Assembly (NCBI GenBank): GCA_000741495.1
Contig: JGZV01000001.1
Location: forward strand, 124,001 to 188,000
Direction of reading: 5' to 3'
Length of the DNA: 64,000 bases
From: Bifidobacterium thermophilum
GTDB taxonomy: Bacteria > Actinomycetota > Actinomycetes > Actinomycetales > Bifidobacteriaceae
In this document: piece by piece, positions 49,167 to 59,000 of the stretch
How positions within the stretch are numbered: the stretch's first letter is position 1
How the letters are laid out: each line of letters starts with the position of its first letter
Made by a program: the position numbers and the translations under genes
The notes under the pieces: generated by a model
Databases searched by the model: none
Seen by the model: only the letters and a program-made list of their open reading frames with translations
Told to the model about the DNA's origin: nothing

Positions 49167-49847
49167 TCAGTCTTGGACCGGCGCAATCGGCACGCCCGCC
49201 GCAATCAGGCATGCACGCAAGTTCCGGGGATCATGGAACCTGATGCCGCGAATCCCCGCTTGGTTCGCTCCGACGATATTCATCGCCTTATCATCGATGA
49301 ACACCGTATCCTTGGCGTTGATGCCGAATGTGCGCAACGCGTACTCGTAAATATCGCGATGCGGTTTGCGCATCTTCACCTGCCCGGACACGACTTTGCC
49401 GTCGAGCATGCCGAGCAGGTCGCAGCCTTCTTCAGCGATCCGGTACAGATCCTGCTGCCAGTTCGACAGTCCCCATACTCCGATTCCGGCGGCGCGTAAA
49501 TCCTCAATGAGCACGCGAGCCCCTGTCACCACGCCGGTCTGGGAATCACGAAAATTATCCACGTAGTAGCGCATCATCGAAGCCCACGGCTCACCTTTAT
49601 GATCACGCACGTAGGCGACGCCTTCATCGGTTGACGCACCCGCATCCATCATGTCGTTCGCGTCATAGAACGAGGAAACGTCATTATCCAAAAACCCATC
49701 AACGAGCCGCTGACTGTAGCGTGGAATCATCACCGCTTCAGGATCCCAGTACAGCAGCACGTTACCGAAGTCGAACATCACTTGAGTGATCGGAGCGCCG
49801 TCGGCTTCAGCGGCGGCGTCGCAGGCCATCAGCGTGTCATACGCCAT
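49167..49847 (-). CDS. HAD-superfamily hydrolase
   Basis: A 226-residue HAD phosphatase-like protein. Motif I QVMFDFGNVLLYWDPE (second Asp is Gly, as in several haloacid-dehalogenase/epoxide-hydrolase-type members), motif II VWGLSNWQQD, the motif III Lys in KMRKPHRDIYEYA and motif IV FIDDKAMNIVGANQAG. Substrate unknown. The ATG at 49847 has GGAG at 8 bp; another start at 49874 is possible. Confidence 0.8.
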   Translation of the reverse strand: MAYDTLMACDAAAEADGAPITQVMFDFGNVLLYWDPEAVMIPRYSQRLVDGFLDNDVSSFYDANDMMDAGASTDEGVAYVRDHKGEPWASMMRYYVDNFRDSQTGVVTGARVLIEDLRAAGIGVWGLSNWQQDLYRIAEEGCDLLGMLDGKVVSGQVKMRKPHRDIYEYALRTFGINAKDTVFIDDKAMNIVGANQAGIRGIRFHDPRNLRACLIAAGVPIAPVQD

Positions 49848-50061
49848 CTGCGGTTCTCCAGGCCAGCCTTTCATATCCACCTCATTCGATTCGTCATCAC
49901 ACAACGCCCGGCAGTGCGGCGTTTCGTCACACTCCAGCATAGCCGGATGGCATCGCCGCAAGACACGGCGAACGGCGCGTGACATACTCGTGCTAAGACT
50001 TGAGTGATGACATCAATCATCGCGTCTCACCGGTTGAGACGCACCAATGTTTGGAGGAACC

Positions 50062-50361
50062 ATGCTGAATATTGAGCAGCTTGACGTCAATGGCAAGTCA
50101 GTGCAAGGCACGATGGTGGTCGCCCCGGGCGGCGAAGGTCACCCGAACATGATTCTTGTGCAAGGCAGCAAAGGCTACCTGATGTGTGGATATTTGAATC
50201 TTGCCGCCGCTGAGAAGTTCGGTGACGCCGCCGTGCTCGTGGGCGGTGCGGATTTCGCCGCAGTACTGGCCAACCCGATCAAAGACATGACCGAAGCGGC
50301 ACGCCAGTCGGGCGTCAAAGACGGCATGACCGGCGCCGAAGCCGCCGCCGTGCTGGCTTGA
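50062..50361 (+). CDS. DUF1805 (YunC-like) small protein
   Basis: A 99-residue protein that matches the DUF1805 pattern: NIEQLDVNGKSVQGTMVV, QGSKGYLMCGYLNLAAAEKFG and [14 protein letters not shown]. Its role is unknown. The ATG at 50062 follows TTTGGAGGAACC. Convergent with priA after a 53-bp gap. Confidence 0.68.
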   Translation: MLNIEQLDVNGKSVQGTMVVAPGGEGHPNMILVQGSKGYLMCGYLNLAAAEKFGDAAVLVGGADFAAVLANPIKDMTEAARQSGVKDGMTGAEAAAVLA

Positions 50362-50414
50362 CCAGATTGGGAACGACCGGATTTGTACGTATTCCGGTCG
50401 TTTCCGACCTCCAA

Positions 50415-52649
50415 TCACATCAGGTCTTTCGGATCAAGCTGGAAACGCAGCTCGCCGGGTTCACGTGATGCGACATGGCGGGCGCTTTCGCGGTGCAACC
50501 GTTCGGCGAGCTCAGCCCGTTTGGATTGCGGGACGCGCACAACCGCTTTGACGCGGTCCGCCATGGTTTCAAGCTCACGTGCGTCCACCGTCCGCGGCGG
50601 CGGGATCGGCACAGGCCCCAATACCGCCGGCATTGGCCCGAACGCCGTATCAAGCAACGCCCAGTCTCCCCCAGCCAGTAATCCAGCTCCCTGCAGCATG
50701 GCGCGGACCGCCGGACGTGCTCCCCATACGCATGCGGCGGTGACAACAGGCGGCAAGCCGGTTTGCGCACGCTCTTCAAGTTCCTTGACGGCCAGCAGCC
50801 GCGCATTCCATGTCATCAACGATTGGGCGACCTGCGGGTCTGCTTCCCCGATGAGCAGTGCTTGTCCACCGGCTGATCGTGGCGCACACCATTGGACGAC
50901 GCGCATCCACGAGTCAAGCGCATCCACGCGGGCGTCAACGCCCGGGGCATACAGACTGGTCCACGCGTCCAGAATCGCGACGGCCTGATACTGCCCGACC
51001 CCACCACCACGAGCACGCACCCGCGGCTCAGCGCCCGGGGTTGCGATGACAAGCATCGGCGCGTTGGCGATAGCGGCGACCACGCCTTGCGGCTGATGCG
51101 GCGAAGACACCACCATGGGAACATTCCTGAACAAGCCATGCAGTTCCTGTACGGTTCCCGCAGCTCCGACCCGAACCACACGCATCCGATCGCCATGACA
51201 GTGTGGGCACACCCAGTTCACCGCCGCCGCCGCACACCACCGACAGCGCGGCTGGTACACCCCTTGCGCCATTTCCAACGGCCCGGTACACCGGGCGCAC
51301 CTCGCCTGCCTGTGGCATGCCGCACAACTGAGCGTTTGAGCGATACCATCCTGAGGAATAGATAACAGGACCGGACCGGTTTTCAAAGCGCGGGATAATA
51401 CCGTTACCGCCGTGTGCGGTACACGGGCGCCGATACTCGGGTCAGCGAGCCGTGCGAGCTCTTGCCGGTTGAGCCATCTGACCCACGGCAACTGATTTTT
51501 CACGGCGACCGGCAACGGTTGAATGGAAGTACTGTATCCGCTTACCGGGGATTGCCCGGTGTGACGGCCGTCCGTTTCCCACTGGCTCAGCGGACTTCTC
51601 GCATTACCTAACGCGACGAATACGCCTGCATGTGCTTGTGCCCGCAGTCTGAGCACGCCGCGCGCATTCGCGTACGGCATCATGCCGTCAGCCTGCTGAT
51701 ACGCGGTGTCGTCGACAATGACGAATAACGCGTCATCATCCATCGGAGCGTACATGGCGGCGCGTGTGCCGATGACGCAACGTACTTGTCCGCCGGCTAC
51801 GGCGAGATAAGCGCGGTACCGTTCCGCCGGCGCCATCGACGCGCCAAGCACCGCGATATCCCCGGTATACCAGTCATGTTGCGGGTCGTGTGGGCCGAAT
51901 ACGCGCAAGCCCTGCGACTGTAATTGCCGGACGGCGTCATCGACAGCACGCATCGACGGCATGACTGCGACAACCCCACGTCCGGCGGCGAGCGCGCACA
52001 CGGTCATCCATGCGAACAGTGCGGCCCAATGACCGGCCCCCGGCATCGCGTCCACGACGAACGCCCCTTTGCCCCCTGATGTCAGGGCATGACCGAGCAG
52101 ATGCAGATTCTCATAATCCTGTAAGACTTCGGTACCCAATTCGTCGCGTCGGCTTGCGAACCATGCTTGTCGTGTCACAGCATCGTCGTCGGATGCGGCG
52201 GCATGACGCTGCTGTTTTTCAACCCAGGCGACGCGTGGCGGTACGGCGAGACGCACGATATTGGCTCGCGTGCCACCGTACGCTTGCGCAATCAATGTGA
52301 TATCGTCCCGCAGCCGCGCCGGAACCAGGATTTCCCCGCCAAGCACCCGTTCAAGATATCGTAGCGATGAGTCCGGGGTGTCACTGTGCTGGGCACGCTC
52401 CCAGATGATGCCGTTGACACGTCGATTGCCGAATCGTACACGTACAAGAGTGCCGGGAACTGCTTGCGCATCTTGATTGTCTTGTACCAGATAATCGAAG
52501 GTCTGTCCCAGATGCGTGGCCTGTACGTCCAGTACGACGCGCGCGATCGGCAGGTGGGCGGCACGCTGTCGCTTCGCCGGGGCGCGTTTGCGTTTGCGCT
52601 TCGGTTCGAGCCCGTCGAATGCGGGCTGTTCAGCGTCCGGGATGGTCAT
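50415..52649 (-). CDS. priA: PriA primosomal protein with inactivated helicase motifs
   Basis: A 744-residue PriA (primosomal protein N') homologue. The N-terminal DNA-binding domain (VLDVQATHLGQTFDYLVQ) and four CxxC pairs (CAAC, CARC, CRWC, CPHC) of the zinc domain are intact. However, the Walker A site reads DAMPGAGHW instead of the normal GVTGSGKTE, the DEEH box is VDDTAYQQ, and motif VI is not recognisable. So it should bind forks and load proteins but not unwind DNA. Such helicase-dead PriA is known in other actinobacteria. Convergent with the DUF1805 gene. Confidence 0.88.
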   Translation of the reverse strand: MTIPDAEQPAFDGLEPKRKRKRAPAKRQRAAHLPIARVVLDVQATHLGQTFDYLVQDNQDAQAVPGTLVRVRFGNRRVNGIIWERAQHSDTPDSSLRYLERVLGGEILVPARLRDDITLIAQAYGGTRANIVRLAVPPRVAWVEKQQRHAAASDDDAVTRQAWFASRRDELGTEVLQDYENLHLLGHALTSGGKGAFVVDAMPGAGHWAALFAWMTVCALAAGRGVVAVMPSMRAVDDAVRQLQSQGLRVFGPHDPQHDWYTGDIAVLGASMAPAERYRAYLAVAGGQVRCVIGTRAAMYAPMDDDALFVIVDDTAYQQADGMMPYANARGVLRLRAQAHAGVFVALGNARSPLSQWETDGRHTGQSPVSGYSTSIQPLPVAVKNQLPWVRWLNRQELARLADPSIGARVPHTAVTVLSRALKTGPVLLSIPQDGIAQTLSCAACHRQARCARCTGPLEMAQGVYQPRCRWCAAAAVNWVCPHCHGDRMRVVRVGAAGTVQELHGLFRNVPMVVSSPHQPQGVVAAIANAPMLVIATPGAEPRVRARGGGVGQYQAVAILDAWTSLYAPGVDARVDALDSWMRVVQWCAPRSAGGQALLIGEADPQVAQSLMTWNARLLAVKELEERAQTGLPPVVTAACVWGARPAVRAMLQGAGLLAGGDWALLDTAFGPMPAVLGPVPIPPPRTVDARELETMADRVKAVVRVPQSKRAELAERLHRESARHVASREPGELRFQLDPKDLM

Positions 52650-52707
52650 GGTGTTACCATATCACCACTCTGGCGGCGTGTCCTATACGTACGAACCAAC
52701 GCATACG

Positions 52708-52755
52708 GCCGGTGGCGTGGGACACGACAGGTATGCCGTGTCTCACGCCACCGGT
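52708..52755 (-). terminator. Terminator hairpin after cfa
   Basis: 19-bp stem (two G-U pairs) around GGTGGCGTGGGACACG with a 10-nt loop, 27 bp past the cfa stop and before the priA start. Confidence 0.7.
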
Positions 52756-52782
52756 GCCAGCCTATGATCACGTCAGATCCGG

Positions 52783-54069
52783 TCAGTTCCGGCCTACCCA
52801 CCACGGCCGGAGCGGATAGGTGTCCGTGCCTTCCTCATTCGGCTTGACGCACAGGTACTGGTGAATCTGGATGTTATTCATCTCGAAGTTGTACGCGCAG
52901 CCGGCCATGTACAGGCCCCACAGGCGTGCCTTCGGCTCGCCGACCAACTTGACCGCCGCATTCCAGTTGTCCACGAGATTGCGGTTCCAATGATGCAGGG
53001 TCAACGCGTAATGCTGCCGCAGGTTCTCCTCGTGGATCACTTCGAAACCAGTGTCTTGGATGTTCATCTCGATTTCGCCGGGGGACGCGAGCTGGCCGTC
53101 GGGGAAAATGTACCGGTCAATGAATTCGCCTGCGGCATGCCCGGCATGAGAGTTGATGCGGGTGATTTGATGGTTGAGCAGCATGCCGTTGGGCTTGAGT
53201 TTGTCGAAAATCTCACGGAAATATGCCGGGTAGTTCTTGACGCCGACGTGCTCCATCATACCCAGTGAGCAGATGCCGTCGAATCCGGCTTCCGGCACAT
53301 CGCGATAATCCATGAGACGGATTTCGGCGAGGTCGTCAAGCCCTTCGCGTTTGATCCATTCCTTGCCCCACGCAACCTGCTCGTCCGCGAGGGTCACACC
53401 GATGACGCGAATACCACGCCGTGCGGCGACCACTTCCATCGACCCCCAGCCGCAGCCGATGTCGAGCAGGCGGTCACCCGCCTTGAGGCCGAGCTTGTCG
53501 AGTACAAGATTGAGTTTGGCTTCCTGTGCGGATTCCAGCGTGTCGGTCGGCTTGTTGAACAGAGCGCACGTGTACGTCATGGTCGGCCCGAGAATGAGCC
53601 GGTAGAAGTCATTCGACTGGTCGTAATGGTAGCTGACGGTCGCCGCATCGCCGGCCTTGCTGTGCGGCAGCAGGCCTTCGGCTGCGCGGCGTAGACGGCT
53701 CGGCCCTTCGATGCTCGGCGCCTTCGGATGCCGGATGCCATGCGAGGCAACCGAGGCAAGCGCCTTGGCGACCCCGACCGGATCGGGCTTGTGGAAGTAG
53801 GGCTTGACATTGACGAGGTCCTTGAAAACCTCGTACGGATCGCCCGGAATCATTTGCGGTGAGGAGATATCGCCCTGCAGATATGCGCGTGCCAGCCCCA
53901 GCTCATTGGGATGGTCGACCATGTAATACACCGCTCGTGAATTGTTGACCTTGATGCATACGGGCGCGTCTGCCGGTCCGAATACCGACCCGTCGAACGC
54001 CTCGATGCGCAGCGGCGCGTTCGGTTCGACGAACAGTTCTATCATCTGTGCAACGGTCATACCTGCCAT
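52783..54069 (-). CDS. cfa: Cyclopropane-fatty-acyl-phospholipid synthase
   Basis: A 428-residue S-adenosylmethionine-dependent enzyme that methylenates unsaturated phospholipid acyl chains. SAM-binding motif LLDIGCGWGSMEVVAARRG, YDQSNDFYRLILGPTMTYTC, and CSLGMMEHVGVKNYPAYF with the Glu/His active-site residues. The ATG at 54069 has AAGGAG at good spacing. It lies downstream of metK on the same strand (174-bp gap with a hairpin), which provides its methyl donor. Confidence 0.93.
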   Translation of the reverse strand: MAGMTVAQMIELFVEPNAPLRIEAFDGSVFGPADAPVCIKVNNSRAVYYMVDHPNELGLARAYLQGDISSPQMIPGDPYEVFKDLVNVKPYFHKPDPVGVAKALASVASHGIRHPKAPSIEGPSRLRRAAEGLLPHSKAGDAATVSYHYDQSNDFYRLILGPTMTYTCALFNKPTDTLESAQEAKLNLVLDKLGLKAGDRLLDIGCGWGSMEVVAARRGIRVIGVTLADEQVAWGKEWIKREGLDDLAEIRLMDYRDVPEAGFDGICSLGMMEHVGVKNYPAYFREIFDKLKPNGMLLNHQITRINSHAGHAAGEFIDRYIFPDGQLASPGEIEMNIQDTGFEVIHEENLRQHYALTLHHWNRNLVDNWNAAVKLVGEPKARLWGLYMAGCAYNFEMNNIQIHQYLCVKPNEEGTDTYPLRPWWVGRN

Positions 54070-54144
54070 GTGCTTCTCCTTGTGAGGATTACGATTTCAA
54101 ACTTTCCCATTCAATCGCCGGAGCCCCTCGCCCCGGTAAGCCTG

Positions 54145-54183
54145 CGGAATGTGCCGGGCGCACGGTGCGCCAGGCACATTCCG
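54145..54183 (-). terminator. Terminator hairpin after metK
   Basis: 11-bp outer stem CGGAATGTGCC / GGCACATTCCG, a G-A mismatch, and a 6-bp inner stem. No T-run, so it may only attenuate before cfa. Confidence 0.55.
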
Positions 54184-54243
54184 GTCATGACAGTCGACAT
54201 CGGCCCTGTGGCCGGTGCAGCGGTGTCATCATGGTGCCGTCAC

Positions 54244-55455
54244 TCACTTGATGGCAGCCTTGAGTTCGTCGACCTTGTCGGTCTGCTCCCACGTGAAGTC
54301 CGGATCGTTGCGTCCGAAATGGCCGTAGGCGGCGGTCTTGGAGTAAATCGGACGCAGCAGGTCGAGTTCGTCGATGATGGCCGCGGGGCGCAGATCGAAG
54401 ACCTTGCGGACGGCTGCCTGGATTTGGTCGCGGGTGACCCCGCCGATTTCAGTGCCGAAGGTCTCCACGTTGACGCTGACCGGATCGGCGACGCCAATCG
54501 CATACGCGACCTGTACTTCGACTTTGTGTGCAAGACCGGCGGCGACAATATTCTTGGCGACCCAACGTGCCGCGTAGGCGGCGGACCGATCGACTTTGCT
54601 GGGATCCTTGCCTGAGAACGCACCGCCACCATGGTGGGCGGCGCCACCGTATGTATCGACGATGATTTTGCGTCCGGTCAAGCCCGCGTCAGCCGCCGGG
54701 CCGCCAAGCACGAAGGAGCCGGTCGGATTGACGAGGATGCGGTAGTCGTCATGGCGGACCTTGGTGCCAAGCACTTCGGCAAGCACCGGTTCGATCACGT
54801 GCTCGCGCAGCTGGGCGAGCAGCCAGTCATGGTCGACTTCGGGATCATGCTGGGTGGACACCAGAACCGTGTCCAGACGGACCGGCTGATCATCCTGGTC
54901 GTATTCGATGGTCACCTGGGTCTTGCCATCCGGACGCAGATGCGGGACGATGCCGTCCTTGCGCACCTGGGCCAGGCGGAAGGCCAGCCGATGCGCCAGA
55001 TAAATCGGCAGCGGCATCAACGCTTCGGTCTCGTCGGTTGCATACCCGAACATCACGCCCTGATCACCGGCACCCTGGGCCTCGTAGCGCTCCTCGCGCG
55101 AGGCGGCGGACTCCTGCTCGGGATTCAGACGCGCCACACCCTGGTTGATTTCCTTGCTCTGTTCGCTCAGCGACACCACCACGCCGCAGGAATCAGCATC
55201 CAAGCCGATCTCGGAGCTCGTATAGCCGATATTGCGTACCACGTCACGCACGATGCGCTGGATATCGCTGTATCCTTCGCTTGTCACCTCGCCGAAGACA
55301 AAGAACTGGCCCTTGGTAGCCGACGTCTCCACAGCGACATGCGAATGCGGGTCTTGCCGCAGCATATCGTCCAGAATCGCGTCCGAGATCTGGTCGCAAA
55401 TCTTGTCGGGATGTCCTTCGGTGACGGATTCCGCCGAAATCAGGCGACGTTCCAT
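54244..55455 (-). CDS. metK: S-adenosylmethionine synthetase
   Basis: A 403-residue enzyme making SAM from methionine and [43 protein letters not shown] and [19 protein letters not shown] are the family signatures. In the rpoZ-metK-(priA)-fmt order seen in other actinobacteria. No SAM riboswitch was recognised upstream. Confidence 0.97.
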   Translation of the reverse strand: MERRLISAESVTEGHPDKICDQISDAILDDMLRQDPHSHVAVETSATKGQFFVFGEVTSEGYSDIQRIVRDVVRNIGYTSSEIGLDADSCGVVVSLSEQSKEINQGVARLNPEQESAASREERYEAQGAGDQGVMFGYATDETEALMPLPIYLAHRLAFRLAQVRKDGIVPHLRPDGKTQVTIEYDQDDQPVRLDTVLVSTQHDPEVDHDWLLAQLREHVIEPVLAEVLGTKVRHDDYRILVNPTGSFVLGGPAADAGLTGRKIIVDTYGGAAHHGGGAFSGKDPSKVDRSAAYAARWVAKNIVAAGLAHKVEVQVAYAIGVADPVSVNVETFGTEIGGVTRDQIQAAVRKVFDLRPAAIIDELDLLRPIYSKTAAYGHFGRNDPDFTWEQTDKVDELKAAIK

Positions 55456-55552
55456 ATTCCCCTCGCTGTCTTTCCGTCAAATGTCCGCCCACGACGGCGA
55501 CGGAAAGCCGAAGCAGGAATCACACAATATGCAACTGGTTAGTAAGAATAAT

Positions 55553-55608
55553 GCCCCCGGCTGAATTTCGCCATACCTAAACGGCGGAAAAATCCAGCAC
55601 CGGGGGGC
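55553..55608 (-). terminator. Hairpin between rpoZ and metK
   Basis: Outer GC stem GCCCCCGG / CCGGGGGGC with a weaker inner pairing. It is 22 bp past the rpoZ stop, so it likely ends or attenuates that transcript. Confidence 0.55.
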
Positions 55609-55629
55609 ACACCTCGACGAGGTCTGCGA

Positions 55630-55914
55630 TCAGTTGCCTTCGCTCAGATCGTCCTCGCCCAGCGTCTCTTCAAGCAGACCGCTGTTGATTTCGCGGAAAG
55701 CGATAGACAGCGGCTTCTCCTGATTCTCGTATTCAACCAGCGGGCCGACATTCTGCAGGAGACCCTCATTGAGCTGCGTGAAATACGAATTGATCTGACG
55801 GGCGCGCTTCGCGGCGAAAATCGCCAGCGCGTACTTGGAATCAGCGTGCTGCATCAGGTCGTCGATAGGCGGATCCGCAAGTCCCTGCGGATGCGGCTCA
55901 GTGCCAAGTGCCAT
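55630..55914 (-). CDS. rpoZ: RNA polymerase omega subunit
   Basis: A 94-residue omega subunit that aids beta-prime folding. [30 protein letters not shown] (in two parts) is the conserved N-terminal region. The start at 55914 (MALGTEPH) has GGGAG 10 bp away; an earlier start at 55980 overlaps the -10 box and is rejected. First gene before metK. Confidence 0.92.
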   Translation of the reverse strand: MALGTEPHPQGLADPPIDDLMQHADSKYALAIFAAKRARQINSYFTQLNEGLLQNVGPLVEYENQEKPLSIAFREINSGLLEETLGEDDLSEGN

Positions 55915-55978
55915 AGGTGTCAATCTCCCATCATGCGCATGGCCACGTCCAATGCGGGCGTGGTATTTCAAATAACTC

Positions 55979-55984
55979 ATTATA
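55979..55984 (-). promoter_or_regulatory. -10 box of the rpoZ promoter
   Basis: Perfect TATAAT on the minus strand, 64 bp before the rpoZ start. The -35 region 17 bp upstream is weak (GTCGCG). Confidence 0.5.
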
Positions 55985-56149
55985 CTGCAAGCCCCCGATA
56001 TCGCGACCCGCGCATCTTAGGGCATGGGTATGGCCATACTTTCGCGTCCCCAATCAGCAGAAATCCCGACAAAACCCTACTCTCCTAGCGTAATTTCACT
56101 ATTCGGCCCAAGACTGCCACCTGTCCCCGCAAGGCACTTGAATGGAACC

Positions 56150-58012
56150 ATGGCAGAAATGAGATCCGCAAAATTGATGAACGGGCGAGTGTTTGCGGGC
56201 GCTCGCGCTCTGTACCGCGCCGCTGGCGTTGACGGCAAGGATTTCGGCAAGCCGATTGTGGCAATCGCCAACTCCTTCGATGAATTCGTCCCCGGCCATG
56301 TCCACCTGAACAAGGTCGGTCGCCTGGTGTCCGAAGCCGTGAAGAAGGCCGGCGGTATCCCCCGCGAGTTCAACACCATCGCCGTTGACGACGGCATTGC
56401 CATGGGCCATACCGGCATGCTCTACTCGCTGCCGAGCCGCGACATCATCGCCGACGCCGTCGAGTATTCCGTCAACGCGCATTGCGCCGACGCCCTCATC
56501 TGCATTTCCAACTGCGACAAGATCACTCCGGGCATGCTCATGGCAGCGCTGCGCCTGAACATCCCGACGATCTTCGTCTCCGGCGGCCCGATGGAAGCCG
56601 GCACCACCGTTCTGTCCGACGGCACCGTCAAGGAGCACACCGACCTCATCGATGTCATGTATGCGACCGCCGACGACAACTGCTCCGACGAAGACCTGCT
56701 CGCCTACGAAAAGACCGTGTGCCCGACCTGCGGCTCCTGCGCCGGCATGTTCACCGCCAACTCTATGAACTGCCTGACCGAGGCCATCGGCCTGGCACTG
56801 CCCGGCAACGGCACCACGCTCGCCTCCCACGTCTACCGCAAGAAGCTCTTCGAGCGCGCCGGCGAGATGATTGTCAAGCTCGCCCACCGCTATTACGACG
56901 AGGACGACGACTCCGTGCTGCCGCGTTCCATCGCCACCAAGCACGCCTTCGAAAACGCCATGACCATGGATGTGGCCATGGGCGGCTCCACGAACACCGT
57001 GCTGCACATCCTCGCCGCAGCGCAAAGCGCCGACGTCGATTTCACGCTTGACGACATCGAGCGCATCTCCCACACCGTGCCCTGCATCTGCAAGGCCGCG
57101 CCTTCCGGCGAATGGGAGATTTCCGACGTCCACCGCGCCGGCGGCATCTGCGGCATCCTCGGCGAGCTCGATCGCGCAGGCAAGCTGCATCGCGACACGC
57201 ATTCCGTGGATTACCCGGATCTCGAGTCCAAGCTCAACGACTGGGACATCATGCGCGACACCTGCAAGCCTGAAGCGAAGCAGCTGTTCCACGCGGCCCC
57301 CGGCCATATCGTCTCCCCTGAACCGTGGACGCATGAGACGCTGTTCGACACGCTCGACACCGATCGCGTGCACGGCGCCATCCACGACATCAACCACCCG
57401 GAGATCGCCGAGGGCGGTCTCGCGGTGCTGCGCGGCAATCTCGCCCCTGACGGTTGCGTTGTGAAGACCGCCGGCGTGCCAGAAAGCATCTGGAAGTTCC
57501 ATGGTCCGGCGCTGGTCGTGGAATCCCAGGAAGAGGCCATCAAGGTCATTCTCAACGACACGCTCAAGCCCGGTCAGGCGCTCGTCATCCGTTACGAGGG
57601 CCCGAAGGGCGGCCCGGGCATGCAGGAAATGCTGTACCCGACCTCCTTCGTCAAGGGCAAGGGCATCGGCAAGGATGTCGCATTGATCACCGACGGCCGC
57701 TACTCCGGCGGTTCCTCCGGTCTCGCCATCGGCCATGTGGCTCCTGAAGCCGCGAACAAGGGCCCGATCGCGCTGATCAAGAACGGCGACATGATCGATA
57801 TCGATATCCCGAACCGTTCGATCAATGTCGAGTTGACCGACGAGCAGCTCGCGCAGCGTCGTGCCGAGCTCGAGGCGGGCGACGGATACGTTGCTCATCG
57901 TGACCGTCACGTCAGCCAGGCGCTGAAGGCATACGCAGCCTTCGCTCGCTCCGCGGATAAGGGCGCCACCCGCGATCCTGACCTGATCAACAAGCTCAGC
58001 GGCCTGAAGTGA
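56150..58012 (+). CDS. ilvD: Dihydroxy-acid dehydratase
   Basis: A 620-residue Fe-S dehydratase of valine/isoleucine synthesis. [20 protein letters not shown] at the start, [14 protein letters not shown] with a cluster Cys, [17 protein letters not shown] with two more Cys, and [20 protein letters not shown] near the end. Length fits the family. The ATG at 56150 starts at the conserved region, with weak GGAA before it. It lies between rpoZ and gmk, in the opposite direction. Confidence 0.96.
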   Translation: MAEMRSAKLMNGRVFAGARALYRAAGVDGKDFGKPIVAIANSFDEFVPGHVHLNKVGRLVSEAVKKAGGIPREFNTIAVDDGIAMGHTGMLYSLPSRDIIADAVEYSVNAHCADALICISNCDKITPGMLMAALRLNIPTIFVSGGPMEAGTTVLSDGTVKEHTDLIDVMYATADDNCSDEDLLAYEKTVCPTCGSCAGMFTANSMNCLTEAIGLALPGNGTTLASHVYRKKLFERAGEMIVKLAHRYYDEDDDSVLPRSIATKHAFENAMTMDVAMGGSTNTVLHILAAAQSADVDFTLDDIERISHTVPCICKAAPSGEWEISDVHRAGGICGILGELDRAGKLHRDTHSVDYPDLESKLNDWDIMRDTCKPEAKQLFHAAPGHIVSPEPWTHETLFDTLDTDRVHGAIHDINHPEIAEGGLAVLRGNLAPDGCVVKTAGVPESIWKFHGPALVVESQEEAIKVILNDTLKPGQALVIRYEGPKGGPGMQEMLYPTSFVKGKGIGKDVALITDGRYSGGSSGLAIGHVAPEAANKGPIALIKNGDMIDIDIPNRSINVELTDEQLAQRRAELEAGDGYVAHRDRHVSQALKAYAAFARSADKGATRDPDLINKLSGLK

Positions 58013-58046
58013 TGGTCGGCTGAAGCGCCAAACGCCTCTTGAGACG

Positions 58047-58084
58047 TGTGTGGGCCCTGCAGTGATTGCTGCAGGGCCCACATG
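58047..58084 (+). terminator. Rho-independent terminator of ilvD
   Basis: 16-bp stem TGTGTGGGCCCTGCAG and its complement (G-U at the base), 6-nt loop, then TTTT. It starts 35 bp after the ilvD stop. Confidence 0.8.
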
Positions 58085-58219
58085 TTTTCCCGGACGGCAT
58101 CCGGCGCAACGGTATGTACATCCGAGCAGAACGTACCCGAAAACACGCTCGAGAATGTCACCGCTTCACTCGCAGCGATGGCATTGCCCATTCCCACGCA
58201 TGTCGTCATCATATGCAAA

Positions 58220-58256
58220 ACCGGTGATGCTGATGCCAACGCTCAGCACCACCGGT
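58220..58256 (-). terminator. Rho-independent terminator of gmk
   Basis: Stem ACCGGTG / CACCGGT, one mismatch, then TGCTGA / TCAGCA, 9-nt loop, followed on the minus strand by TTTTGC. It lies 64 bp past the gmk stop. Confidence 0.65.
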
Positions 58257-58319
58257 CACCAAGTGCAGGGAACACCCCACCGCGCACATTCCACCAATCT
58301 TGCGACGCGTGCGGAAGCG

Positions 58320-58937
58320 TCAATCCGTGTCGATGCCATACTCCTGCGCGATGACCTGCCACAAATCTTGCGCAGCCTGCTCGACGGTGTTGTTGACGAT
58401 GACCACGTCGAATTCAGGTTCCGCTGCGAGTTCAACTTTTGCGGTTTCCAGTCGCTTCGCACGCTGCTCCTCAGTCTCCGTGCCACGACCGACCAGTCGT
58501 CGTACCAGTTCGTCGTAGCTTGGCGGCGCGATGAACACGTAGACCACGTCCAGCCCCATCTGCGAGGCTTTCTGCTTGACGCGGCGCGCACCTTGCAAAT
58601 CGATTTCAAGGATGGTCGGTGTATTGGCGGCCAGATGGTCGAGCACTGGCTTGAGCGGAGTACCGTAATGCGCCATGCCATGCACGAGAGCCGTCTCCAG
58701 GAACTCTCCTGCGTCTTCTTTGCTTTGGAATTCCGGTTCGCTCATGAACCAGTAATTCACGCCGTTGACTTCGCCCGGCCGCGGTTGGCGCGTGGTGGCG
58801 GAAACAGACACCCACACCTCGGGATGCTGCTGAAGCAGCATGGATTCCACGGTACCTTTACCGACCGCGGTCGGACCGGTGAGGACAATCAACCTGCCAC
58901 GATGATGATCCTTGGTCATGTTCGCTGATGCCGTCAT
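58320..58937 (-). CDS. gmk: Guanylate kinase
   Basis: A 205-residue kinase converting GMP to GDP. P-loop IVLTGPTAVGKGTVESMLL, GMP-binding SVSATTRQPRPGEVNGVNY, and LEIDLQGARRVKQK. In most related genomes gmk is next to rpoZ; here ilvD lies between them. Start at 58937; the ATG at 58919 is a possible shorter start. Follows pyrF on the same strand. Confidence 0.95.
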   Translation of the reverse strand: MTASANMTKDHHRGRLIVLTGPTAVGKGTVESMLLQQHPEVWVSVSATTRQPRPGEVNGVNYWFMSEPEFQSKEDAGEFLETALVHGMAHYGTPLKPVLDHLAANTPTILEIDLQGARRVKQKASQMGLDVVYVFIAPPSYDELVRRLVGRGTETEEQRAKRLETAKVELAAEPEFDVVIVNNTVEQAAQDLWQVIAQEYGIDTD

Positions 58938-59000
58938 CACGGCGCCGCCTTTCTGCACAACGTTACGAAATATATCATCTGCGCCATGTGCGCATGAATG

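Larger units (their letters stand above)
58013..58319. other. Intergenic region between convergent ilvD and gmk
   Basis: About 307 bp holding two hairpins, one for each convergent gene, and no recognisable gene. Short frames on both strands lack support. Confidence 0.5.

Noticed and set aside
50415..52649. priA as a broken pseudogene
   Set aside because: The frame is intact over 744 codons and the zinc domain is conserved; loss of helicase motifs is known in actinobacterial PriA.
55456..55552. SAM riboswitch before metK
   Set aside because: No S-box or other SAM-riboswitch core could be recognised; only a rpoZ-end hairpin is visible.
56099..58081. A 660-codon open frame antisense to ilvD
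   Set aside because: Shadow of a high-GC real gene; the sense strand has full ilvD motifs, and the antisense protein has no recognisable family.
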